This document shows, in pieces, positions 22,165 to 60,449 of a stretch of 64,000 nt of DNA. This stretch comes from Schistosoma mansoni. Its lineage: Eukaryota > Platyhelminthes > Trematoda > Strigeidida > Schistosomatidae. The notes below the pieces were generated by a model. That model had not been told where the DNA came from, did not search any database, and saw only the letters and a program-made list of their open reading frames with translations. How positions within the stretch are numbered: position 1 is the stretch's first letter; the number at the start of each line of letters is the position of its first letter. Both the position numbers and the translations under genes were made by a program. Location: the NCBI RefSeq assembly GCF_000237925.1, contig NC_031502.1, positions 6,305,443-6,369,442 of the forward strand. Reading direction: 5' to 3'.

Positions 22165-25000
22165 TGTAGCTGTAAATAAATCCCTAAAATCAATAGCTCA
22201 TTAAGTGCTCATTAAGGCACCCGACCCCTTAGAAGCAAAGTGGCGGCCATTCTGGATTACCCAGAACCGACCGCTATCAAGCAGTTACGAACTTTTAACG
22301 GGCTTGTAAGTTTCTACAGACGGTTCATACCCAAATGCGCATCCCTTATGAAACCGTTAACCGACCAACTTCGTGGAAATGCAAAATCAATTAGTTTAGA
22401 CGACACAGCCCGTAAAGCATTCTCCACAGTTAAGGAACACATCGCTAAGGCAACCCTGCTTGCTCATCAGGACACTCAAGCGCCCATTAGTATCGCCGTA
22501 GACGCATCCGACTCATCAATCGCAGGAGTCTTACAACAATGGGTTAACAACTCGTGGCAACCTTTAGGATTTTTCTCCAGACGGTTGCTAGACGCGGAAT
22601 CTAGGTACAGCACGTTCGGTAGGGAACTCCTAGCTATGTATTGTGCTGTATGGCATTTCCAACATTCCATCGAAGGAAGAGAATTCACGCTTTTTACCGA
22701 TCACAAACATCTTACCTTCTCTTTAAGTTCATCTTCAGACAAGTACTCACCGCGAGAGTCTCGACAACTGGACTACATTTCGCAGTTTACTTCAGATATA
22801 CAACACATTTCTGGAGCTAACAATGTAGTCGCAGACGCCTTGTCTCGAATAAGTTCCTTGAACAGTTTCCAAGGAATCGACCTTCTTAAACTCGCTCAGC
22901 TTCAAAAAGAAGACATTGATCTTCAGCATGAGTTATCCTCGACAACTCTTAAACTACGTATTAAGCAGATGGGAACAGGTAAGGAAACCTTACTTTGTGA
23001 CACATCTACAGGTAGGGATCGTCCAATAGTACCAAAACATTATCGACGAAACGTCTTCAATACGTTGCACAATCTTTCTCACCCAGGTGCTCGTGCAACA
23101 GCCAAACTTATAGCCGAACGCTTTTGTTGGCCTGGCATGAATAAAGACGTGAGGGAGTGGGCACGCTTCTGTGTAAGCTGTCAGAAATCTAAGGTCATAA
23201 GACACAACAAATGTCCCTTAGGCTCTTTCAAAACCCCTGACGCTCGTTTCGACCACGTCCATCTAGATTTGGTAGGACCCTTACCCGACTCAAATGGATA
23301 CTCATATCTCTTAACATGCGTAGACCGTTTTACTCGATGGCCAGAAGCAGTAACTATTAAGGACACTACTGCTGAAACCGTGGCCCGCGCTTTCGTCGAA
23401 CGATGGGTAGCAAATTTCGGCTGCCCTTCCACAATCACTACAGACCGCGGACGCCAGTTCGAATCTGGACTTTTCCGTTGTCTGACCTCACTATTAGGAA
23501 TCACGCGCTTCCAAACGACCGCCTACCACCCACAAGCAAACGGGTTGGTAGAACGTTTTCATCGACAACTTAAGGCCTCACTATCAGCTACAAATGTTTC
23601 ACAGTGGACAGACGCTCTTCCACTCGTCTTGCTAGGTATCCGCAATGCAGTGAAAGTTGACATTGGATACACGGCATCTAAACTCGTTTACGGAACGACA
23701 CTCCGACTCCCAGGAGAATTCGTGGATCCTTCAGCTTCTTCATTGAACATGGATCTAAACTCTTACACGAGCAAGCCCACAAACGCAATGCGTTCAGTTA
23801 AACCTGCTCAAACTCGACCTCAATCAACTGATGTTTTCGTTCAACCCGAATTGCGACATAGTACACATGTCTTCGTTCGTCAAGACTCACATCGACGACC
23901 TCTCGAATCAGCATACGAAGGACCCTTCAAAGTTCTTCAACGCGAACCTAAGTACTATGTAGTCGATAAGAACGGTACGAACGATATCATCAGTATCGAT
24001 CGACTCAAAGCAGCGTACTTAGAAGGAAACCCTAGCCACGTCGATTTTCCTTCGGTACAAGCAAACGACACAACTACTACACTCGTAGTACCCTACACGA
24101 CAACCGACACACAACTTGATACTTCGCCAACGTCGATAGATAAACCCAAAACAACGCGTTCTGGAAGACGAGTAAGATTTCCAGAACATCTTAACGAATA
24201 TTGCACGTAGGACACAGGCATTATCTTGAATTACCCTTTCATTGTTTATTATAAAAAATTTTTTTTAATATGCTCATTTTTTTATTTATATAAAAAAAAC
24301 AAAAAAAACAAAACATTTTTATATTTTTTGAGCGTATTTATATTTTTTTATATAAAAAACCCATTTTTTTCCCGATCGCTTTCACGCTGTTTGCAAGTGT
24401 ATTAGTTTATTTATTTTTTTCCGCTCATCTTGTGTCCTTATGCAAGTACGAGTGTATTTTCGACATGCACTCACACGTTTTATTTTTCCTCTTTTCCAGG
24501 ACGGCTGGAAAAGAACGAAGAAGTTTCCCAAGGAACCGAAATTTTCATTGTATTTCATTTCTTTATTGTTATGTTGTACCTGATGGTCCCTTAGTTTAAG
24601 GAAAGATGACCAGACGCTGCTTAACGAAGCAAGCTATCAGAAGAGTGTTTACCAACGACAAACTCGTTGGGTTTAAACTTCTGGCTGGTCACGTCTTAGG
24701 GGCATCACTACCTCACTAGGAGGGGAGTGATCTGTAGCTGTAAATAAATCCCCAAAATCAATAGCTCATTAAATGTTTGACATTGGATGCTGACCACGTT
24801 GTTTAAGTGGACTTGTTTAACCGAAGGCTTTCGGTCATGCATCCGCACCAGATCACGTTTCAACTCGGCGTGGGACACTGCTCCTACGTTCATTAGCCAG
24901 CTTATAGTAAAGGTTCCTCGATATATTGGTCACGTATCAAATATATATTTCCTACCTCTTCTCGTCTGACTTCTGATTCCCTCTGGCCGGGAACGAACGA
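22165..25000 (+). mobile_element. Partial Ty3/gypsy element, CsRn1/Boudicca-like (fossil)
   Basis: Two 40-bp direct repeats beginning TGTAGCTGTAAATAAATCCC lie at 22165-22204 and 24733-24772 with one difference; they look like LTR starts. Between them lies a pol segment (22214-24210) with the end of RT, RNase H and integrase, then an A/T-rich 3' untranslated stretch and a purine-rich AGGAGGGGAGTG just before the second repeat. The outer end near 25000 is a guess. The element is incomplete (gag, protease and most of RT are absent) but the remaining frame is open and the repeats nearly identical, so it may be fairly young. Confidence 0.75.
22240..24210 (+). pseudogene. Pol C-terminal part: RT tail, RNase H, integrase (fossil)
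   Basis: A 656-codon frame. It starts in the RT connection (RTFNGLVSFYRRFIP). RNase H shows VDASDSSIAG, the ESRYSTFGRELLAMY block and FTDHKHLTF. The integrase zinc finger is LHNLSHPG with CVSCQKSK. The integrase core shows the acid triad in HLDLVGPLP, TTDRGRQFES and YHPQANGLVERFHRQ. A GPY/F-type module (YEGPFKVLQR) and a basic tail ending RSGRRVRFPEHL follow. The order RT-RNase H-integrase is that of Ty3/gypsy. Higher GC than its surroundings. Treated as a fossil because the element around it is incomplete. Confidence 0.85.
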
Positions 25001-26367
25001 TTATAGAAGATACTACTGGTTGCTAGTTGTAAAACTAGAATATCCGTTGTATCCTCAAAAGAACACTCATTTTAAATCATCATCAATTTCGACTTCCAAC
25101 AGGTAACCTGAGCTGAAACTTCGAGTTACGATGATTCAAGTTCGAAACTAATAGCTATGCATAGGTCTGCTACTTTCAAGTTCCTACCACATACTCTCAC
25201 CAAGCATTTTTATCAACTAATTCGGTGATGACCATTTTTCATTGCTGAACACCATAGACAAAAAAGGAAGCGAACACAAAATCCATTTTATAGTTGTACG
25301 TTAGCACTCCTTTTGTCCAGGATATCCCTGACCTGTTAGCAACGTCTGAGAGTTGCTACTTAGTTATTTATGAGTTTCTTGAGGCATACTATTGAACTGC
25401 CTAACCTCTTCGACGGTAAGTCAAAGAGGTCAAGGTGTTTCTTTAGTGCTTACATTGCCAGTAAAATGATTATCTTGATGCTGCTCCAAATAAACCATAC
25501 GTCTAGGACGTGTTCCTCTCACTGATTTACAGAGAGAGAGAATCATTTGTCCTAACGTATAAATGCTGCCAAGATCATAGAGTTGTGCTTTGACTGAATA
25601 TCTCAAAAGGCATGTTATATATATTACCAGATTTTTGCGGTATAACGACAACCGTATTAGTGATGCATCTAGTTCTTAAAAAACCCGGATATGTGGGATG
25701 TTTGGAAAAATCCGCAATATCGAAGAGGATTAGTAAAAAACGTGCTTGCCTGACTACTTCGAGATGTCTCGGCGCACTGTTAGGAATAATTTCTGAATTT
25801 TAATCCTAAAATCAACCGATGCAAATCAGCTTGAACTCACACATAATTGGTTTAATGATAGACATAAATTTCATAAAGAGCTATGCAGTTTCGGATCTAA
25901 ATGGCTGTCGATGTCATAAAATGAGCTTCATGGAAGTACTCCAAACAAAAGTTTGGTGTTTACCTAAGAATAAAGCATAGAATAGGGCAATAATTCAACA
26001 CCTCTCTTACAGATTTTACTAGTCTACGAATACACCAGTTGACTTCGATTATCAATTTTTCTAACTCAGAAACCCGTAATATTAGTTCTTTCGTTCTACC
26101 CATAACCGTTATAAACTGTTTGACGTATTTAGCTTGTAGCGCTACATAGAAAAGGAATCAAATTATAACGAACCAATTTCTTTGCATCACCGTTTGACTC
26201 ATGAGTGATGTTTCATAAATGTAAAATATAGTTGAGATAACCTATCTAGTATTTTTTCTTTCTTTATCTTTCATCATTTTAACTGCTTTTTGGGTCATGG
26301 TTTTGTAGCCTTGTTTGAATAGTCTGTTTGAACTTTTGCGCGGACATATTGCTTTTTTACCATTCTG
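25001..26367. other. Upstream region of SMARCAD1
   Basis: No recognised gene. It should contain the SMARCAD1 promoter and 5' UTR; an in-frame TGA at 26329-26331 closes the frame upstream of the start codon. An unexplained exon-like stretch on the minus strand is listed separately at 25454-25593. Confidence 0.5.
25454..25593 (-). CDS. Candidate exon of an unknown minus-strand gene
   Basis: An open frame bounded by ATATTCAG (acceptor-like, ending at 25594) and AAT|GTAAGC (donor-like, exon end 25454). It encodes 46 residues including LYDLGSIYTLGQMILSLC and RGTRPRRMVYLEQHQDNH. The composition looks protein-like, but I recognise no family and find no partner exon. It could equally be a fragment of an unknown transposon. 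Confidence 0.25.
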
Positions 26368-52933
<26,566 letters not shown>

Positions 52934-53082
52934 CTATAAACATTTTTCTACTTCTAAATATTCCATAATCCCTCTAAGACAAAGACCTATTTATACACTT
53001 GTTATAATCACTGTTTTCACTGCACCGTTCCCTTGTTGTATTAGTTCAGTGAATCCAGTGGTTTGAATATTTCTGCATTGAT

Positions 53083-53088
53083 AATAAA
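53083..53088 (+). terminator. Likely SMARCAD1 polyadenylation signal
   Basis: AATAAA 150 bp after the SMARCAD1 stop and about 550 bp before the SLC26 start codon. Confidence 0.55.
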
Positions 53089-53641
53089 CTTTAACATGAA
53101 CACATACATGGAAATATTTGAATTTAGTTTTTGTGAATATATATAGGATGCTGATGATGACGATTTCACGAAAACACGAAAACAGTGAAATTTGTCTTCA
53201 TTCTTTACCCATGTAAATTGACTCCACTTTTTGGTAAAAAAATTCTAAATTTTACCTGTGTATCATTTTTTTTTGTTTTCCAAAATCTATTTTTGCTTAA
53301 TTTGTTATTTTTTACTTTTGTGCTTCGGTTTTTGTGTTTTCGTCTATCCTGTTGAATATCGTACGCACATCGCATACACATTACTAATGACTATGTGAAT
53401 TTAGAATTTCCACAGGTTCGTATTCGCTTCACATTTGCACTAAGTTATGAAATTATGTCCGTGTACGTATGTATGTGTGTGTGTACGCTAGATAGTGGTT
53501 ATGATTGGATTATTGATGAGCTACAAATCACATATAAGGTTTTATCCGTCCATCTGTTATTTCAATAGATTATATATAAACTAGAAATAATAGTAATAAT
53601 AAAAGTAATTGATATAACGTGACTTAATTCGTTTCTGTACA

Positions 53642-53999
53642 ATGTCAGGTTATGTCTCAGTTAATAATGCTGAGACTCATTGTAAATCACTAAATTTAAA
53701 TGGAACTATGCATGAAAATAAATTTGTGACAAATGTTCACTTAGGACGTATCACATTCAGTCGACCGATTGCAGATTGGGATTCACTGACGTCTAAACAT
53801 ACTAACTCAAGCATTAAGAAAAGTCATTATTGTTTGAAATCATCATGTTGTAGTAAACAACAATGGAAATCATATTCACTATACTTTATCAAGTCTACAT
53901 TTCCATGTATTGATACATTACTACATTATAACTGGCGATCAGATTTTCTGAAAGATATCTCCGGTGGTCTGACAATAGGTGTTATGAATATTCCACAAG
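53642..53999 (+). CDS. SLC26-like exon 1
   Basis: Residues 1-119 plus one base. It ends CAAG followed by GCAAGTATG, a GC donor with otherwise perfect consensus. The codon is completed to Gly by GT at the start of exon 2. Confidence 0.88.
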
Positions 54000-56900
54000 G
54001 CAAGTATGATCTTTTTTCCTATATGTTTATTTATATATCAAATGGACGTAAGTAAGAGACCTAGTCATATTTCTTTCAGTTCATTCAACCTCAAAAATCT
54101 TACTCGTCATATTTAATTGTAATCTCAAAATTTCAAGTTACTACTGCATTTCATTTTTAATCGTCTGTTTGGTTTACATGTCAAATGCATTTTAAGGACA
54201 GAACAAAAAACTATTTCAAATTCTATATCACAACAGTGAAATGATTACGGAGATTGTGCCCAAATATCTGATGAAATTACTGAAAATCATAAATCCAACT
54301 TATTGATGATCGCTGTTGGATAAACGAGCTATTGTTTCTTCTGAAGCAAAAAATTAAGGGTGATACTTAAAGATGAACCAAATTGAAATACGTCAAAATT
54401 TTTCACTGTTACTTAGTTAGGTGACTTTAAATTTACTAATTCTAAATTCAAATATTTTCCAAGGTACTTGCAAATCATGCGCTAAGTATTGAAAACGTAA
54501 ATAATCGTTTGATTATAACGTGCATAAACTTATAGTTGAACTATTTTTGATAAAAGGTTAATTACAGACAAGAAATAATGTTATAATACAATGCATTCAT
54601 ACTTCATTTTATGCTTTTCGTTAAGATAAGCCATGTGATGTATGTAGTGTGTTACATCAGTATCATTTGCTGTTTACATATTTATTATTAATAATAGCTT
54701 CAATGAGTCAACTATTATTGTTGGTATTTAACCAAAACAAGTTGTGTTGTATCTTTTACAGTCATAGTATGCTTCTTTAGTAATCTGATAATCTAGTAAA
54801 TTTCGAGAGAATTCCCAAACAGATTGAGGGATTCACTTTTAACGTATTAGTTGTTAATGGGTTCTGCTTTAGTCTGTATATAGTTTTGAACCATAAAAAG
54901 ATATAAGTAATCTTTTTTTATTCGACTAGTAATTTATATCTAAAAACTATCAAGATATCTGAAGTGAATGGTTAGTCAGAACAAAGTGTTCCCATTGTAC
55001 TTCAGATTTCACTTATTACAATAAGTTTCATCTGAATGATGCCGGCGTATTGTAGTGTAGAGGATGTAATTATTTTCCAATGATAGGAGAAACTAACTCA
55101 GGTTCTAATGTTACATATTACATATTTTAGAATTTGTGTGATTTGTGCACACTAATGGTAAACTCTTAGGTACTTTACCATACAGTAAACAAAATATCTG
55201 CTGATTGTAGCTCTTCACAAACCCACAAATACAGATTTCTAAGCTCTTGATACTCATGCCTTAGAGTTGTTGAGTGTTTTTATTGAGCCATTCCTAGCAA
55301 TGTGGGTCAAATCTCGTTCCCATAGTATATGGATGAATGCTCCAAAATCGTGTAGACGGCAACCATTAAAATATGCATTCAGTATAGGAATAAATAAATA
55401 GTTCAAGATATAAAAGTGTGGTATAAGATAATTTATAACCATACTTTAGTGTGTGACGTTGGTAGCTCACCGTTGCGAGACGCAGAAACAAAGTATCCTC
55501 AATTTATTGAGAAAGCGTAGGTTTTGTATTTGTTACGAGTTCACATATCTTGATCCCATTGCGAATTGGATGAATAGAAATCATTTTTCGTCTGTACAAC
55601 AGTATAGAGTTGAAATTCAATCAATGACAGAGCGGGTTTATCTATGATAAGAAATAATACGGTGGTTTTGTTCTGATGAGAAGAAAAGAGGTGTTTATCG
55701 CTAATTCATTCTCGAAAATAGTGAACGTTTTTAAAAAGTGTTTCAACGTAGTATGGAGTAATTTTAAATTGCGGACAGACTTTTATTTCTCAAAACGTGT
55801 TGGCTACCAGTAATATTTTAGCTAAGAGTTTTTAATTTAATCATGTTAAGCTGAAGTTAACAGTTTCTAAGTGATTCACTGTATGATTCTCATGACAACA
55901 AAATAGTATTTTTAATATACAATAAATTTTGTACAGCCTAATCCATAAACTAATAACCTGTCTTTGTGATATTTAATGAGAAAATCACGAATATATGAAA
56001 AACAAGGTCAAACGAATTAATCAGACTAATAGCCAAAATAATCATGAAAATCGATAGAATGAAGACTGTAGTACAATTACAATTAAATCCGAGCTATTGG
56101 AAATTCTAATTCACTGTTGTACATTATTTCTTAAGGATACAATAAATCTAGTCATACATGATCATATGGAGTGCTAAATAACAATTTAAAAGAGCTGTTC
56201 ATATCAATCATCTGATTCGTCTCACTGATATATTTTATGATAGATTATTTTAAGCGTGATGAACCCAGATACTTTAATTCTCTGTGTGAATCATTTAAGA
56301 GTGTTCTTTTATGTGATTACTTACTGCCACAAATCAGTCCTCTTTTTGTATATGTATGTGTGGTGAAATGTGCATATCAATTAATAACTATAGTTGGATA
56401 TGATACGAATTTTAATGGTCCAGTGAGATATATTTATAGTGAACGAACACTCATGGGTTCGATCTCCGGAGAGGTCATAGGTGCACACTGCTGTGAAGCT
56501 TCATATTAGGATGAAACGACTATCCGATGCTCCTTAGTTTTCTATGATACCTCAACTAAGATCAATAGAGTTGTATGTCAGGTCGTCGGTCTTCACTGCT
56601 GGCGGTTCTAAAATTCAGAACAAGCAACTATCTAATATTTCCCCGATATGAAAAGAGTAAGAACAACTATTTGAGCGGATCAACGTGAATTTGATCTATT
56701 TTGTTAAGTTTTCACTAGCTGCATAGATCATGTTTGGAAGTTAATTTGAACATGTATCAGTATGATTTAGTAAAGATCTAAGCAAAGAAACGAACATGTT
56801 ATCAAGAAAAATCAATGACCTATATGTGCCCCTTTCATGTTACAGACAAAAATATGTAGAAAGACTTGTAATTTCCTGTTTTTATTATTCAGGACCCCAA

Positions 56901-57246
56901 ATGGCCAATGAATAACGTGTTAGTTTAAAGTAAAAAGTACTGACTTGACTTTTATGTGAACATGAACACTGAGGTGCAGGTACACTAAGCTGATAAATTC
57001 CAATGCCAACTACATATTAAATATATTGGAAATCATATTTTTGTTTTTACTAGTAATTATTCTATGCTTTCTAATAATAAATATGATGTAAGAAGGGTAG
57101 GATAGTGGGATATTGTTTTCTTTCTAAAATTTCAGGTATGGCATATTCATTACTCGCTGGTTTACCACCTGTTTATGGATTGTATATTGGTTTTCTAAGT
57201 CCATTGTTCTATGCAATTTTTGGACGTTGTACACAATTTTCTATGG
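53642..57246 (+). CDS. SLC26/SulP-family anion transporter, 5' part only (exons 1-2)
   Basis: Membrane transporter for sulfate, chloride, bicarbonate or similar anions; which one cannot be told. Exons 53642-53999 and 57136-57246 encode residues 1-156. After a cysteine- and serine-rich cytosolic head comes the family's entry region: FPCIDTLLHYNWRSDFLKDI, SGGLTIGVMNIPQG, then MAYSLLAGLPPVYGLYIGFL and SPLFYAIFGRCTQFSMG (first two membrane helices). The IPQGMAY.LLAGLPPVYGLY signature is specific to SLC26/SulP. The ATG is preceded in frame by TAA at 53615-53617. The remaining exons, including the STAS domain, were not found before 64000 and presumably lie beyond. Confidence 0.9.
56450..56600 (+). 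repeat. Smalpha-like SINE copy
   Basis: Plus strand: GGGTTCGATCTCCGG (B-box-like), GTGCACACTGCTGTGAAGC, TTAGGATGAAACGACTATCC and GATGCTCC, in the order of the family. Both hammerhead boxes are mutated. In SLC26 intron 1. Confidence 0.6.
57136..57246 (+). CDS. SLC26-like exon 2
   Basis: Acceptor AAAATTTCAG, then GT ATG GCA. It encodes MAYSLLAGLPPVYGLYIGFL and SPLFYAIFGRCTQFSMG, and ends in phase 1 at G|GTAAGT. The next exon should start with two bases completing a Gly codon; no convincing candidate was seen downstream. Confidence 0.9.
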
Positions 57247-57559
57247 GTAAGTTTTAGTTGATAATCAATATGAAAGTTTAATTGTATATATTTTTCTGTT
57301 TCTGATCCATATTGTCTCATTTTGTAGTTGAGTATATTATACAGGTTTTCAGATTATTTATTTCTCATGTTGTCTCTCTAGCACTCAAATAAAATACAAG
57401 TGAAATTTTGAATTATACTTTTTGACTGTTTCTATTTACTGATGGATGGATTTCAGAGTAGGAAGCTAATCTGCAAAAATACATAAGTAATAAACTGTAT
57501 GTGAAACCATTAAAAATTCATTTTCATTGGATAAAAATGGTGATTTATGGGTCTACTTG

Positions 57560-57655
57560 TCATAGATTAACTCAGTTGGTGTACCACTAAAATCCACGGA
57601 GCACTGAACGACTGTTTCGTCCTTACACTAGGCTTCTCATCAGTGTGTTTCTACA
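57560..57655 (-). repeat. Smalpha-like SINE with intact CUGAUGA and GAAAC boxes
   Basis: Minus strand: CACACTGATGAGAAGCC (57647-57631), AAGGACGAAACAGTC (57625-57611), then GTTCAGTGCTCC. Both conserved boxes of the hammerhead core are present. CACU and AGUG can pair as stem I around a UUC cleavage triplet. Stem II pairing is weak (CCU/AGG with bulges). The best-preserved catalytic core in the window; activity is uncertain. In SLC26 intron 2. Confidence 0.65.
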
Positions 57656-57809
57656 ATCTTTAGATTTCTTACTAGTCGGAAGTAAAGTATTTGTCGCTGA
57701 TGACACTGGTTGATCGTTACACTTTATCTCAAATTGACTGAAATAGGAAATGTTCTATTGGATACCAACCCAATGTTTACAGTAGATAAACGTTCTCCGG
57801 CAAACCCGA

Positions 57810-57960
57810 AGATCCTGGGTACGAATCCTGTAGTGGTTGTGGGTGCACATTTCTAGGTAGCATTGTAATGCGATGCTTCGCTAATCTTTCACCTCGATAG
57901 CCGTCATAATACAAATCTCAACGGTGCATGAAATCAGAGGTCAAAGAGAAGCTGCAACCA
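57810..57960 (+). repeat. Diverged Smalpha-like SINE remnant
   Basis: Plus strand: CCTGGGTACGAATCCTG (B-box-like) and GTGGGTGCACATTTCTAGG. The B-box-to-hammerhead order is preserved but the ribozyme core is unreadable. Confidence 0.4.
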
Positions 57961-58299
57961 TAGTTTATTATCAAATGACGCAGGCCACAAAGCTATAAGC
58001 ACATGAGTAAGTATCAGCGAGCAAACCCAAGCAATTACATAGTCAAATGTATAGTCAAAGTGTATGAGGGCGCAGCAATACAAAGCAAAGGCTAATAATA
58101 GGATTTGAGTGCATACATATATGTAGAGGAAGATAAATCATCGAATGATATTTAAGCAATCAAAGTTTTTGCCTAGAATCTGTCATGTACTTTATGGATC
58201 ATAACAGTGCAAAGAAATATGTAAATTGTTACTGTCCAAATGAGAATGTCTGTTAAGTAAGTTAATAAAAAGGGGCTTAACCAAAATTAATCATAATCG

Positions 58300-58400
58300 A
58301 AATTGGGTGTTGGATAGTTGCTATAACATCATACTAGGACAAAACAGCCGTCCGGTTCTCTCTGGCTTTCGATGGTACCGTATTGAACGAACGCACAAGT
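58300..58400 (+). repeat. Smalpha-like SINE 3' fragment
   Basis: Plus strand: ATACTAGGACAAAACAGCCG, TCCGGTTCTCTCTGG, CTTTCGATGGTACC. The second half of the hammerhead and the family tail remain; the first box is missing. Confidence 0.5.
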
Positions 58401-60119
58401 GGAAACAATCAACGCACTTAACGTAAAATACCCTAGTGTCTCCGTAAAATATGAGAATCATACACCAAATACTTCATTTGCAAATTTCCATCACTTACAC
58501 ATTCTATATGATTCTTCTGATTCACAATCCATTTCTAACTCCGTTTTTGTTTTCTTCAAGTCAACCTTCATAGCCTTCTGCTGCCAGGTTTTCCACTTTC
58601 GATTGATGTTACATACTACTTATAACTGTCGATAAAAGTAGCATATACAGTAGTACTATAATTTAAATCAGTCAATGACAGATAAAATCTAACGATTAAA
58701 ACAACCTCCACAAAAAGCCTTCAACCAAATGCGATAACCGACAGCTATTACAAATACCTTTTTACGGATTCTTAAATGCCTTAAACAATTAGCACTGATT
58801 TCATTCAAAGAAGAAAGTAACTAATATTGATTGATATGTTTTGAGTTTACTGATGTTGAATATTTATGAACGGTTGAATTCCGAACTCAGTGCCTTAATG
58901 TTGTCGTACTCGTTAAAAGAACTTGATTGTTCTAGGTTTATTCTGATTAGTGGTTGTGAATGTAGCCTGTTAATGAGTTGTCTGTTATATTGTAACAGTC
59001 ACCCATAGTTCTTCATGGTTCATTTGGGAAGTCAGGTATTACAATTTTCTCACATTTGACTAACCACGTATTCCGTATTGTGTTTGAAAGTAGCTGGAAG
59101 TAAACCATGGATTTAGGTTTCGTGCAAGTTGGGACTCATAAGTAGGGCGTACCTGAACTCTTGAATGAACTAATGGTCATTATGGGATCCGAGCTTGAGT
59201 CACTAGTGAACCATTGTGATCGCAAATAAACTGCTGCATAACATCTTATTTCTGTCAGTTGTAGAGAAATTCTAAGATCCCACTTCTCTTCTTGTGTTTG
59301 TACTATTGTTTTTATTTAGGAAGATAATAAAGGCTTCACAAGTGGACCATACATCTCAGAGACTGACAGTCTTATCAAACTTATACACCCTAGCTACAGA
59401 TCGTTGGACTTATTTCCATGGTTTTCACTTTCTCTCTAGTCGATATTAGTTCATGAAAATCACCAAAAAATAATGAACGATTTCCACCGATCATCAAACT
59501 AAACTAATTCTTCAGATTTTTATAGTCAAAACATGACTGCAAAATTAATGCACATACTAAAAACTTCATAATATGTAAATTAATTCCATTGCTCATCTGC
59601 CAAAACAATTTAGATTTTACGTGTACTTATGTTCAAAAGGTAACGTATTTTTCAAAAAACATTAAAAACCGAACTTACGTAACGTCAAACATGGTCTGAT
59701 CCAGTCACTTGGTATATATATATATATAACGCTAGTCGTCAAACATAAATTTATCTGCTTTTTAAAATCTTATCTAGTTTTTATCGAGTAATTACATAAG
59801 CGCTTTGGTTTATGTCACGCAAACTGATAGAACTATGTGATTTAAAATGAATAAATGCATGGAATTAATACACAAACCTTCATTTCAATTTGTTGTAGTT
59901 TAGATATGGTTTTGCTTCTAACAATATTGTTAACTAGTGAATCACTTGAAACGAGAAGAGACTAAGGAGATGTTTCTCTGTTGTCCTCCTCATTTCAAAC
60001 TTACAATAACACAGTCCTTCAGTTAGTTATTCAGTCACAACATAGAACATGATTCGTCTTTCCGTCGGTTCAATTTGCCATGCCCATTAGCACAGAAAGA
60101 TGAAATTGTCAAGCGGATA
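58401..60119. other. Non-coding stretch downstream of SLC26 exon 2
   Basis: No exon of the SLC26 family recognised. Probably intron. Fragments near 58870-59230 with GGGATCCGAGCTTGAGTC resemble the B-box-bearing part of the SINE family but are too diverged to call. Confidence 0.45.
59713..59728. repeat. (TA)n microsatellite
   Basis: Short run of TA repeats. Confidence 0.85.
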
Positions 60120-60420
60120 TTTAGGATCCAAACCAATGGTGCACATGGGCTCCAGGGTCCTGATGGAACGAATGGCGTATGGACCTACTGTTGATCACCG
60201 GCTACCATGGGACTGCATCTCCTGACGTTGCTCTACTGCCTTGTGGATTATACCTTTAAGTCAAAGGCTCAGGGAGTGGCCCCCTAAGAAAACCACCTAT
60301 TTCGGTTTGATCGAGCGGGCAGTATCCCGGCCCTCACGCAAATCGAATGGTTTATGTGGTGCATATATATTTGGTGCCTCCTTGTACCAATATTTATGTG
60401 TTTAAATAAATAAATACGTC
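60120..60420 (-). repeat. R1 repeat copy 4, inverted
   Basis: Reverse complement of the R1 blocks: CTACCATGGGACTGCATCTC, GTGGCCCCCTAAGAAAACC and GTACCAATATTTATGTG, ending in a TAAATAAATAAAT run. This A/T-rich end is shared with copy 1. Confidence 0.75.
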
Positions 60421-60449
60421 AGGTCTAATCACAGAATAGTAGAGGTAGT

